Shown one piece after another: positions 1 to 6,730 of a DNA stretch of 6,891 bases. The position numbers and the translations under genes are program-made. Below the pieces are notes generated by a model. The model was not told the DNA's origin. It saw only the letters and a program-made list of their open reading frames with translations, and searched no databases. This DNA comes from Flavobacteriales bacterium. GTDB lineage: Bacteria > Bacteroidota > Bacteroidia > UBA10329. The number at the start of each line of letters is the position of its first letter. The stretch's first letter is position 1. The stretch spans positions 622 to 7,512 of the forward strand of contig DMRV01000344.1 in NCBI GenBank assembly GCA_003456455.1, in the 5' to 3' direction.

Positions 1-338
1 ACACCAAGCAAGTAGTAGGGAGAATTACCGATATGCATACAGGTAAAGCTGTGTGTTTGGCTACCATTAGCATAAAAGGTTCGCTCTATCAAACGGAAAC
101 CGACCAAGACGGACGCTTCAGTCTTGCCATTCCAAAACAACACCAAAAGAAACCTTTTACTGTGCTTGTTTCTACACCTGGCTACCAAGAGCAGCAACGC
201 ACCATTATCCCAGACCAATTACTAACTACGCTACATGCACAGTTGGTGGCGCACCAGTTACCTGTAAAAGAGATATACCAGACCAAAGGAGAAGTTCAGA
301 TGATAAATGGAGGTGTGAGGGCTACACCACAGCACTGA
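1..338 (+). CDS. CarboxypepD_reg-like domain protein, C-terminal part (5' end outside window)
   Basis: The reading frame is open from the left edge (codons in frame from position 3) to TGA at 336-338, so the ATG at 33 is an internal Met and not the start. The residues just before it, KQVVGRITD, continue directly into MHTGKAVCLATISIKGS, and then TDQDGRFSLAIP. This is the usual pattern of the carboxypeptidase-regulatory-like beta-sandwich domain: V.G.ITD..TGKA...ATI.IKG, then T..DGRFSL. The domain is common at the front of Bacteroidota outer-membrane and surface proteins. After it come a linker and a short tail (KGEVQMINGGVRATPQH), with no TonB receptor barrel and no type IX secretion sorting domain. 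The domain call is firm. The function of the whole protein cannot be told because its front is missing. Confidence 0.75.
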   Translation, partial: TKQVVGRITDMHTGKAVCLATISIKGSLYQTETDQDGRFSLAIPKQHQKKPFTVLVSTPGYQEQQRTIIPDQLLTTLHAQLVAHQLPVKEIYQTKGEVQMINGGVRATPQH

Positions 339-478
339 AATGAGGTGAATGTGCGGGCATAAGTTGACCATTTTTCAAATGAAAACAGTAAGCGATAGTC
401 TTTGTTTTTCATAGCTATTTAGTTCAGCCTAAGCAGTGGCTAGTTTTATTGTACTTTGTGATTCTTAGATTCTAAAGG

Positions 479-1409
479 ATGAAATCAATACTTCGTTTGT
501 TCTTGCTTCTGCTAATTCCAGTTTTTGCCACTGCCCAGCAAGACCCGCAATTCACCTTTAATAACGAGTTAAATAGTTATGTAAATCCCTCTTTTGTTAT
601 CAATGACTATAAGCTAAATGTCATTGCCCAGCACCGTCAACAATGGGTTGGGTTTGATGGAGCGCCTGTAGTCACGTTAATCAATGCTTCATACAACATA
701 GAAAAGGCACGGAGCGGGATTGGTATTTCCTTGTTGTCGGACCAACTCGGTGCGCAATACAACGGAGCTGCAGTTATTAATTACGCCTTTGATGGTAGAA
801 TAGGAGAGCATCACCTCATTCCAGGTATTCAAATGGGTTTGCTGCTGAACACCTTAGATGGTTCTGAATTAGACCCAATTGATGGTGGCGACCCGAATAT
901 TGTTTCGGAGAAAGGCAGAGCCATGACTTTCGACCTTGGTCTGAGTTTGGCTTATAGATGGAAAAGGCTTGCTATTGGCTTTAGTACCAAACACCTTACC
1001 GCACCAACGCTTAAGTACAGCGATAGCAATGCGGTGTCGGAATACACTGTAGCAAGGCACTATTATTTTTATTCAAGCTACGAAGCGCATTTGGGGAAAC
1101 ATCTTCTGTTAAAGCCTATCACATTCCTAAAAACGGATGCGGCCTCTACCCAGTTTGATGCGCAATTATGGGTTCGGTGGCAGAGATCTAGGGAAGGTGT
1201 TTGAGGGCGTACAAATCGGTGTTGGTTACCGAATAGACGATGCGGTAACAGTGGCAGCCCAGTTCAAACTCAAGTGGTTTACAGTTGGTTATTCGTATGA
1301 TATAAACACCAGTGCTGTAAAGGATTTCTCAAGGGGAAGTCATGAGGTTTACTTGAGAGTTCATTTTTACAAGATTCCGGAAGTTCCTAAGCCAGTATCA
1401 GGAGATTGA
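479..1409 (+). pseudogene. PorP/SprF-family type IX secretion-associated outer-membrane protein, frameshifted
   Basis: PorP/SprF proteins are outer-membrane proteins of about 300 residues linked to the Bacteroidota type IX secretion and gliding machinery; many genomes carry several paralogues. The gene starts at ATG 479 with a signal peptide (MKSILRLFLLLLIPVFATAQ). Family hallmarks follow: QDPQF at residues 21-25, N37-P38 in the 'YVNPSF' segment, R53..QW56.G58 and D60GAP. The first frame runs to TGA at 1202-1204. The conserved end (VFEGVQIGVGYRIDDAV, GYSYD, SHEVYLRVHF) continues in the next frame to TGA at 1407-1409. The switch lies between about 1168 and 1200, where one extra base (or two missing) would explain it; dropping one base near 1180 joins LWVRW to RDLGKVFEGVQ. 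The repaired length, about 309 residues, fits the family. It is either a true pseudogene or a sequencing error. The 140 bp before it hold no convincing promoter. Confidence 0.8.
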
Positions 1410-1483
1410 AGTTTTTTCCACTAAGCAGTACAACGCTTGCTTATTCCTAAGTATAGTTGGTTTGGCTACATGCGCGCAATCCT

Positions 1484-1502
1484 TTGGTTATAGATTAACC
1501 AA
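1484..1502 (+). terminator. Hairpin between the PorP-like gene and the DUF4412-like gene; possible terminator or operator
   Basis: TTGGTTA (1484-1490) and TAACCAA (1496-1502) form a perfect 7-bp stem around a 5-nt loop. It lies 75 nt after the last stop of the PorP-like gene and is followed by an A-rich stretch, not a T-run, so it is not a classical intrinsic terminator read on the + strand. It touches the start of the duplicated block at 1502, so an operator role is also possible. The pairing is seen directly; the role is a guess. Confidence 0.3.
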
Positions 1503-1542
1503 GAAAAACAATCATCTTCTGTAACTTACACTTTCCTAAAAC
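1502..1542 (+). repeat. Copy 1 of a 41-nt duplicated upstream block (possible promoter)
   Basis: Positions 1502-1519 (AGAAAAACAATCATCTTC) are identical to 3487-3504, and ungapped similarity continues to 1542, about 33 of 41 bases counted by eye. The block ends 20 nt before the ATG of the DUF4412-like gene. It holds TAACTTAC (1522-1529), a partial match to the Bacteroidota -7 element TAnnTTTG, at the same offset as TACCTTCC in the other copy. It may be a shared promoter/operator or a small intergenic repeat. Confidence 0.5.
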
Positions 1543-1562
1543 GCCATTTAAACAATACCTGA

Positions 1563-2192
1563 ATGAGAACATTTTTGACGCTGACGTTACTCGTGCTAAT
1601 CACAACATTTTGTTCTGCTCAACTCTTTGAAGGGAGAGTTGTTTACGAAAACACCTACGAGAGTAAAAACACACAATTCCCAAGCGAGAAGTTGCAAGAA
1701 ATGATGGGGGATAACCAGACATACCTGATTAAAGATGGAGATTACAAATCGAGTATGAATGGCAAGTTTATGGAATGGCAATTGTACCGAAATCAGGAGA
1801 ATAAACTGTACCGTAAAATGTTAAATTCTGAACTTGCTTTCTGGAATGATGCAGCCTTAAATACAGACAGCGTTCTTTCTTTTGAAATAAACCGAAACGT
1901 GGTTGAAGTTCTGGGGTATAAGTGTGACGAACTGGTGCTTAACTGTACAAGCGGAATACAGAAATACTACTACAGTAGAAAACTAGCTATAGATGCAAAA
2001 CTGTTTGAAAATCATAAGTACGGCAATTGGTACAGCTTTTTAGAGAAAGCAAAGGCCATTCCACTAAAAATGGTTGTGGATCATCCTGAATTGACGTTAA
2101 CAAGCATAGCCATTTCTGTAGAACCAATGGAGCTTTCGAAAAGCGAGTTTGAGTTGCCCGAAAAAATGGCAACTACTAAAAGCCCGAATTAG
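1563..2192 (+). CDS. Exported DUF4412/GLPGLI-like protein of unknown function
   Basis: This 209-residue protein has a clear signal peptide (MRTFLTLTLLVLITTFCSAQ) and should be periplasmic or envelope-exposed. C17 is preceded by Phe, so it does not fit a lipobox. The mature part opens with FEGRVVYENTY, the usual first strand of the GLPGLI/DUF4412 group. It also carries LGYKCDELVLNC (C121 and C128), followed by YYYSRKLAID, as in those beta-rich proteins. The GLPGLI motif itself is absent; the matching region reads AKAIPLKMV. DUF4412-like is therefore the safer name, from memory of the family pattern. The ATG at 1563 is chosen because the signal peptide begins there. The metal transporter gene follows after 38 bp and is probably in the same transcript, but no functional link between them is established. 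Confidence 0.7.
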   Translation: MRTFLTLTLLVLITTFCSAQLFEGRVVYENTYESKNTQFPSEKLQEMMGDNQTYLIKDGDYKSSMNGKFMEWQLYRNQENKLYRKMLNSELAFWNDAALNTDSVLSFEINRNVVEVLGYKCDELVLNCTSGIQKYYYSRKLAIDAKLFENHKYGNWYSFLEKAKAIPLKMVVDHPELTLTSIAISVEPMELSKSEFELPEKMATTKSPN

Positions 2193-2230
2193 CCTTACTT
2201 GCCGGGGTATTTCAAATCAAGACTAAATCA

Positions 2231-2944
2231 ATGGAAAGCAATTTAGAAGAGTCGGAGAATTATTTGCACAACCATTACATACACCGCAGCAATTGGTTGC
2301 GGGCCGCTGTGCTTGGTGCCAATGATGGTATTCTTTCCACGGCAAGTATTGCTATTGGAGTTGCAGCGGCTAGTACAACTAGAGACCCCATTATTCTGGC
2401 CACATTAGCCGGTTTGGTGGCTGGAGCTTTATCTATGGCGGCTGGAGAATACGTTTCGGTTAGCTCTCAAACCGATATTGAAAGTGCCGATATTGAAAGG
2501 GAGAAGATAGAACTACAGGAGTCTCCTAAGTTGGAACTGCAGTTTTTGGCCAAAATTTATGAGGAAAGAGGGTTGAGTAAAGAAACTGCCTTAACGGTTG
2601 CAAAAGAATTAACAGAACACGATGCATTGGCTGCGCACGTTAGAGACGAATTGGGCATAAATGAAATAAGTCAGGCCAATCCTATACAGGCTGCATTGGC
2701 TTCTGGCGCTGCATTTATGGTTGGCGGAGCACTTCCTATGGTTGTTGCCTTGTTTCTCCCGCTTACGCACATGGAATATTACCTGTACGGTTTTTCCATT
2801 CTATTCCTTATTACACTGGGAACAGTAGCCGCTAAAGCAGGTGGTTCTAGCATTTTTAAAGCAATTGCAAGAATCACATTCTGGGGAACAGTTGCTATGG
2901 GGCTTACCGCTTTAGTGGGATACTTATTTGGCGTAAATCTGTAA
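2231..2944 (+). CDS. VIT1/CCC1-family Fe2+/Mn2+ transporter
   Basis: This 237-residue inner-membrane protein belongs to the vacuolar iron transporter/CCC1 family, which moves Fe2+ and Mn2+ out of the cytoplasm by proton antiport. Five membrane segments are visible at about 23-48, 53-80, 153-176, 183-204 and 209-234. TM1 has GANDGILS (29-36, with D32) and TM2 has SMAAGEYVSVSSQ (68-80, with M69 and E73), both family signatures; D32 and M69 probably line the metal path, as in plant VIT1. Between TM2 and TM3, residues 81-150 form a charged helical domain rich in Glu (IESADIEREKIELQE and onward), matching the cytoplasmic metal-binding domain. GGALP at 165-169 marks TM3. The length is normal and the gene intact. 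It probably shares a transcript with the exported protein gene 38 bp upstream. Iron detoxification or storage is inferred from the family; specificity between Fe and Mn cannot be read here. Confidence 0.93.
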   Translation: MESNLEESENYLHNHYIHRSNWLRAAVLGANDGILSTASIAIGVAAASTTRDPIILATLAGLVAGALSMAAGEYVSVSSQTDIESADIEREKIELQESPKLELQFLAKIYEERGLSKETALTVAKELTEHDALAAHVRDELGINEISQANPIQAALASGAAFMVGGALPMVVALFLPLTHMEYYLYGFSILFLITLGTVAAKAGGSSIFKAIARITFWGTVAMGLTALVGYLFGVNL

Positions 2945-2993
2945 CTATTTCCTCATCCTTTCGAAGTTTTGGATGCTTCATTTTTCTTCTTCT

Positions 2994-3009
2994 TGTGATG
3001 AGAATCACA
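2994..3009 (+). promoter_or_regulatory. CRP/FNR-family binding-site-like palindrome upstream of the thioredoxin gene
   Basis: TGTGA (2994-2998), six bases, then TCACA (3005-3009) match exactly the core consensus of E. coli CRP, TGTGA-N6-TCACA. Pairing extends to six bases per arm (TGTGAT/ATCACA). The centre, 3001.5, is about 41-43 nt upstream of the start site predicted from the -7 element at 3031-3038, which is the class II activator position. Bacteroidota do encode CRP/FNR-family regulators. The palindrome is seen directly; regulator and activation are inferred. It could also be a chance hairpin. Confidence 0.45.
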
Positions 3010-3030
3010 CTCTGCTATAACACCTCAACC

Positions 3031-3038
3031 TACCTTTG
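3031..3038 (+). promoter_or_regulatory. -7 promoter element of the thioredoxin gene
   Basis: TACCTTTG fits the Bacteroidota -7 consensus TAnnTTTG exactly. It puts transcription start near 3042-3045, giving a leader of only about 20 nt before ATG 3066. No TTG-type -33 element lies 17-23 nt upstream. That is consistent with a promoter that depends on an activator, such as one bound at 2994-3009. Confidence 0.6.
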
Positions 3039-3065
3039 TTTTCGAACAAATAAGAACAGAACGTT

Positions 3066-3428
3066 ATGGCAACAATCAATTTAACAGTAGATAAATTCAA
3101 GAGTGATATTTTCGATTACACCACCGAAAAAGAGTGGAAATACAAAGGCGAGCGCCCTGCAATAATCGACTTCTATGCAGATTGGTGTGGTCCGTGTAAA
3201 ATGGTTTCGCCCATTATGGAAGAGTTGAGCACCGAATATGCAGGTAAAGTGGACATTTACAAGGTAGATACCGAAGTAGAACAAGAACTTTCGGCTATGT
3301 TTGGTATCCGTAACATTCCAAGCATACTGTTCATTCCGTCTGAAGGACAACCAATGATGCAGCCTGGTGCAATGCCAAAACAAGGATTTAAGGAAGTAAT
3401 TGAAAAGGAGTTACTGCAAACTGCATAG
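3066..3428 (+). CDS. trxA: Thioredoxin
   Basis: This is a 120-residue cytoplasmic thioredoxin that reduces protein disulfides, normally recycled by thioredoxin reductase; no reductase gene is in the window. The active site WCGPC is at residues 40-44 (C41 and C44) inside DFYADWCGPCKM. The cis-proline is P85 in RNIPSILF. There is no signal peptide, so it is cytoplasmic. The N-terminal extension before the first core strand (residues 1-29, including YTTEKEWKYKGERP) is typical of Bacteroidota thioredoxins and makes the protein slightly longer than the roughly 108-residue E. coli TrxA. The gene stands apart, with its own promoter in front and a palindrome behind. The symbol trxA is used for the family; which paralogue this is cannot be told. 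Confidence 0.95.
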   Translation: MATINLTVDKFKSDIFDYTTEKEWKYKGERPAIIDFYADWCGPCKMVSPIMEELSTEYAGKVDIYKVDTEVEQELSAMFGIRNIPSILFIPSEGQPMMQPGAMPKQGFKEVIEKELLQTA

Positions 3429-3444
3429 CGAAAAAGTTGCCGTC

Positions 3445-3479
3445 AAGACTTACTGGGTTTCTAAAACCTCTCAGGTCTT
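3445..3479. repeat. Imperfect 35-bp palindrome after the thioredoxin gene (REP-like or terminator hairpin)
   Basis: The outer arms AAGACTT (3445-3451) and AGGTCTT (3473-3479) pair over 7 bp with one G-T wobble. After a 4x4 internal mismatch, GGTTT (3456-3460) pairs with AAACC (3464-3468) across the 3-nt loop CTA. It starts 17 nt after the thioredoxin stop. The right arm recalls the short palindromic repeats with GACCTGAGAGGTTT-type arms found between genes in many Bacteroidota (from memory). No T-run follows, so it would be a non-classical terminator. Only one copy is in this window. Confidence 0.55.
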
Positions 3480-3486
3480 ATCAGAT

Positions 3487-3527
3487 AGAAAAACAATCAT
3501 CTTCCTTACCTTCCGCCTTCCAAAAAG
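3487..3527 (+). repeat. Copy 2 of the 41-nt duplicated upstream block (possible promoter)
   Basis: Positions 3487-3504 are identical to 1502-1519, and similarity continues to 3527. The block ends 6 nt before the ATG of the nucleoid-associated protein gene, closer than the 20 nt seen for copy 1. TACCTTCC (3507-3514) is a partial match to the -7 consensus TAnnTTTG and sits at the same offset as TAACTTAC in copy 1. A start site here would leave a very short leader. A role as promoter is inferred only. Confidence 0.5.
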
Positions 3528-3533
3528 TAAGCA

Positions 3534-4577
3534 ATGGCAGAAGAGAATGCACTAGGTAGCATAGACCACATTTCGGTACACAGAGTAGGTAACAAGACCA
3601 ATGAAGAAGGCATGGTGCTTTCTAACCAGCCGTTGGTGCTAAACTGGGAGCTTACCGAAGCCTTACAAGAGTATTTTAAAGCGCCACTTAAAACAGCGGA
3701 ATACTTCAAACTCTTTCACGAAAGCGAATTAAGCTTGAATGAGGTGTTTACGTACGTAAGCGCCATTTTCGAGAATCCAGAAAACCTGCATGAGCAGTCG
3801 GTAAACTTGGCTAAGCACTTGTTTGAAGCCAGCACCCATCCCAACATGAAGGGAGGTGAATTTTACACCGTATTCTTTCATCACTGTCTTAAGGATGGAC
3901 AATTAGTAGATGCTATTGGATTGTTTAAATCTGAGAACAAAGACACGTTCTTAAAAGCCAACCCAGAAAACGAAGGTTTTAGCGTAAGAACGGACCAAGG
4001 AGTAAACATCAATAAACTGGATAAAGGTGCTATCATCTTCAATTCTGATAAGGAAAAAGGATACGTGGTTGCTATTGTTGATAAGACCAGCAAGGGAGCC
4101 GATGCTCAGTATTGGGTAGATGATTTCTTGCACGTAAAACCGCGTGAAGACGAGTTCTATCAAACCCGCGAAACCTTGGCCATGACAAAGGATTTTATCA
4201 CCAAAGAGCTACCTAAGCACTTTGATATGGATAGAACCGACCAAGCTGATTTACTCAATCGTTCTATGACGTTTTTCAAAGAACAAGACAGCTTTGATAT
4301 GAGCGAATTTGAGGCGGAGGTTATCATTCAGCCAGATGTGGTTAATCAGTTTAAGCAATACAAAGAAGAGTACCAGCAAGAGCGCGAAATGTACATTGCT
4401 GATGCGTTTGATATTTCTACCCCAGCAGTAAAAAAGCAGCAAAGTGTTTTTAAGAGCATTCTTAAACTAGACAAGAACTTCTCGTTGTATATCCATGGCG
4501 ACAAAACCCTTATCCAAAAAGGAAAGGACGATGATGGCCGTAAATACTACAAGCTGTATTATCAGGAGGAACGGTAA
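3534..4577 (+). CDS. 37-kDa nucleoid-associated protein (NdpA/YejK family)
   Basis: This 347-residue protein belongs to the bacterial 37-kDa nucleoid-associated family (PF04245), whose E. coli member YejK/NdpA binds the nucleoid and has been linked to topoisomerases. It has no signal peptide or membrane segment, so it is cytoplasmic. The start at ATG 3534 gives the usual opening, IDHISVHRVGNK at residues 10-21, followed by EGMVLS and the 'L...L.EYF..PLK..EYF.L.H' pattern. Other family-like parts are GGEFYTVFFHHC near 113-124, where the related proteins often have 'DGEL..V..I' segments, then GVNINKLDKGAIIFN, YWVDDFLHVKPRED and the C-terminal FSLYIHGDK. Length is normal and the frame intact. 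The M1 peptidase frame begins right behind it, with an in-frame ATG at 4578 touching the stop codon, so read-through transcription into that gene is likely. Confidence 0.88.
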   Translation: MAEENALGSIDHISVHRVGNKTNEEGMVLSNQPLVLNWELTEALQEYFKAPLKTAEYFKLFHESELSLNEVFTYVSAIFENPENLHEQSVNLAKHLFEASTHPNMKGGEFYTVFFHHCLKDGQLVDAIGLFKSENKDTFLKANPENEGFSVRTDQGVNINKLDKGAIIFNSDKEKGYVVAIVDKTSKGADAQYWVDDFLHVKPREDEFYQTRETLAMTKDFITKELPKHFDMDRTDQADLLNRSMTFFKEQDSFDMSEFEAEVIIQPDVVNQFKQYKEEYQQEREMYIADAFDISTPAVKKQQSVFKSILKLDKNFSLYIHGDKTLIQKGKDDDGRKYYKLYYQEER

Positions 4578-4622
4578 ATGGGGTGGTTGTGTACTAAGTT
4601 TAGAGACATAGGTTCATTGATA

Positions 4623-6620
4623 ATGACCAAGTTCTGAGTCTTGTTACTGGTGTCTACGCTGTCTGGTTATTCTGTATCTGCTCAGTGGACAGATATAAAA
4701 ACTGAATATTCAAAAGAGTTTGACAGGGTTTACAATAACCTGAGAAGGGTGAGTGCCCATGAAGCCACTTCTAGTATGGATGGTTTCATTGCAAAATATC
4801 CTCGTAAGTAAGCCATGTATTACAATCGTGGGTTGAGCAGGCTGCATCTCAATGATATTGTAGGAGCAGAGAAGGATTTCTTAATGAATAAAAAGCTCAG
4901 TTTTGAAGAGAGCTCAGGTTTTGTGAAATGGTGGGCTGACAAAAAGTACCGAGTTGAATTCTTAGTTGATGGGCTCGCCAATCCACAAAGCTTGGATGAA
5001 TCGCGGGGTTTTAAACCAGTGTTTTCTCTCAAAGATTCGTTGCGCGGAGCGCTGAGACATGAGCGAACTTGTTATGATGTTTTCTATTACAATCTTACTG
5101 TAAAGGTCATCCCTAACAAGAAGTCTATTGAGGGATAAAATGACATTCATTTCAATGTAGTTGAAGAAACGGATGAAATACAGATTGATCTTACAGAAAA
5201 CTTCACTATCAAATCCATCAGGAATGACGGCAAAGAGCTAGCCTATAGAAGAGTTCATGACGCAATCTTCGTAAAGTTCGATAAGGAATTAGCTATTGGC
5301 TCCAATCAGGTGGTAGAAGTCACCTATTTTGGCAAACCCAGGGTTGCGGCTATGGCACCTTGGAATGGAGGGTTTGTTTGGAGTGAAAAGAGAGGGAAGC
5401 CGTGGATTGGCGTGGCGTGCGAGCATTTAGGTGCCAGTTCATGGTGGCCTTGTAAAGACCATCTTTCGGAAGAACCTGACTCCATGACTATCAATATTCA
5501 GTCTCCTTCAAAGTTGCAGGCGGTTGCTAATGGCAATCTCCGCTCGACAAAAATCATTGACGATAAATACACCAACTATGAGTGGTTCGTTTCCTATCCA
5601 ATCAATAGTTACTGCGTCACTTTTTACATAGGAAATTTTGTCAATTTCAACGAGACGTTTTCCAACAAAGGGCACGAGTATCAACTAGATTACTACGTGC
5701 TCCCTCATAACTTAGAAAAGGCGAAAAAGTATTACGAACAAACGAAAGAAGTTCTAGAAGTTTTTGAAGGTTTGTATGGTACTTACCCGGCCCCAAAAGA
5801 TGGAGTAGGAATGGTTGAAGCCCCGTATTCTGGTATGGAACATCAGAGTGCTATTGCTATCGGAGATAATTATGGCTCTAAGTCAAATCGGAGTTATGGT
5901 AATAAGCTTTATGATTATCTGTTGGTTCATGAGACTGCTCATGAATGGTGGGGTAATGCGGTTACTATGAATGATATGGCTGATGCTTGGATTAGTGAAG
6001 GCTTTGCCACATACTCCGAATACCTCTTTTTAGAACAGAAATACGGACATGATGAGTATTTGAACGCGGTTGAATCAGGAATGCAAGGCATCCATAATAT
6101 TTGGCCAATTGTGGGTGAACGCAATGTGAATGACAACACATTTCTAGGAGGTGATATCTATACTAAAGGAGCTGTTACCCTACATAATTATCGTTGCCTA
6201 CTGAGCAATGACAGTTTGTTTTTCGCTGTGATTAAAGGCTTTTATAATGAGTACAAGTACAAAACAGTAACAACGCCTGAATTCATCTCCTTTGTAAATA
6301 CCTACACAGGACACAACTATTCGAGTTTCTTTAAGAAGTTCTTGTACGATGTGCTACCACCAATACTTGAGTACAACTTCACTACAGGTAACGATTCGCT
6401 CTACTTTACTTATGGCTGGACAGGAGTAAAAGAGGATTTTGAAATGCCTATCAGTATAACAACGGATGATGGCACCAATTATCGGTTGTTGGCCACTACG
6501 AAACGGAACGTTTTTGCTATGAAGGGAAAAAGCTTCTTTTTGGCTAATGAAAGGAGTACAGAAAAGAAAAAACTTGCACCCAATTCGTTCACTTACTATT
6601 GGACCAGATGGGTTCATTAA
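4623..6620 (+). pseudogene. M1-family zinc aminopeptidase with TPR-like N-terminus, interrupted by three in-frame stops
   Basis: Read in a single frame from ATG 4623 to TAA 6618-6620, this encodes a 665-residue exported M1 metallopeptidase. Stops interrupt it at 4635-4637 (TGA), 4809-4811 (TAA) and 5136-5138 (TAA), with no frameshift. The signal peptide (MTKF-stop-VLLLVSTLSGYSVSAQ) contains the first stop. The second lies in a TPR-like unit (YNRGLSRLHLNDIVGAEKDF). The third lies in the M1 N-terminal beta domain, in KSIEG-stop-NDIHF, where relatives usually read SIKGSN or similar. The catalytic domain is complete: GMEH at 5832-5843, zinc motif HETAH at 5928-5942, the third zinc ligand Glu at 5997-5999 (exact HEXXH-x18-E spacing) and the likely catalytic Tyr at 6159-6161. 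The GTG at 5310 could only yield a piece lacking much of the N-terminal domain. An in-frame ATG at 4578 also exists, but 4623 gives the better signal peptide. The family call is very firm; loss of function is inferred. Confidence 0.9.
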
Positions 6621-6681
6621 TTTTATTTTTATCAAGTACAGAAGTTTTATTGTCGAACAATCGGTAATCATCTCGGGATGG

Positions 6682-6713
6682 TTTTTGTGCTTTGCGGACT
6701 ATTGCAACCTTTG
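6682..6713 (+). promoter_or_regulatory. Bacteroidota-type promoter of the final gene
   Basis: TTTTTG (6682-6687) serves as the -33 element. After an 18-nt spacer comes AACCTTTG (6706-6713), which matches the -7 consensus TAnnTTTG except for the first base. The predicted start site near 6719 leaves a leader of about 12 nt before ATG 6731. This is the best two-part promoter in the window, and it makes the last gene a separate transcription unit from the M1 gene. Confidence 0.55.
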
Positions 6714-6730
6714 CGATTTCAGATAGCTTA

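Noticed and set aside
339..478. AT-rich hairpin (ATGAAAACA at 379-387 with TGTTTTTCAT at 403-412) and a -7-like TACTTTG at 452-458
   Set aside because: The stem needs a bulge and has a long loop with no T-run after it. TACTTTG is one base short of TAnnTTTG and has no -33 element. Neither is convincing as terminator or promoter.
869..1060. 63-codon open frame on the minus strand
   Set aside because: It lies wholly inside the well-supported PorP/SprF gene and has no protein-like features. The other minus-strand frames inside genes (for example 3081-3383, 3881-4163 and 6354-6852) are shadows in the same way.
2945..2993. GAAG...CTTC hairpin followed by T-rich sequence as a terminator of the VIT1/CCC1 gene
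   Set aside because: The stem is only 4 bp with a 9-nt loop, too weak to separate from chance in an AT-rich spacer.
4595..4602. TAAGTTTA as a -7 promoter element for the M1 gene
   Set aside because: The last base differs from TAnnTTTG and no -33 element is at a proper distance; the gene is as likely to be read from the nucleoid-protein promoter.
4635..5138. Stop-codon reassignment or selenocysteine-type recoding in the M1 gene
   Set aside because: Both TGA and TAA would have to be recoded, while TAA, TAG and TGA all end intact neighbouring genes. M1 peptidases need no selenocysteine at these sites, and no insertion element is apparent.
6649..6690. Small inverted repeats (ATTGT/ACAAT at 6649-6661, CATC/GATG near 6670) as a terminator after the M1 gene
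   Set aside because: Stems of 4-5 bp with low GC; the T-run that follows is better explained as the -33 element of the next promoter.
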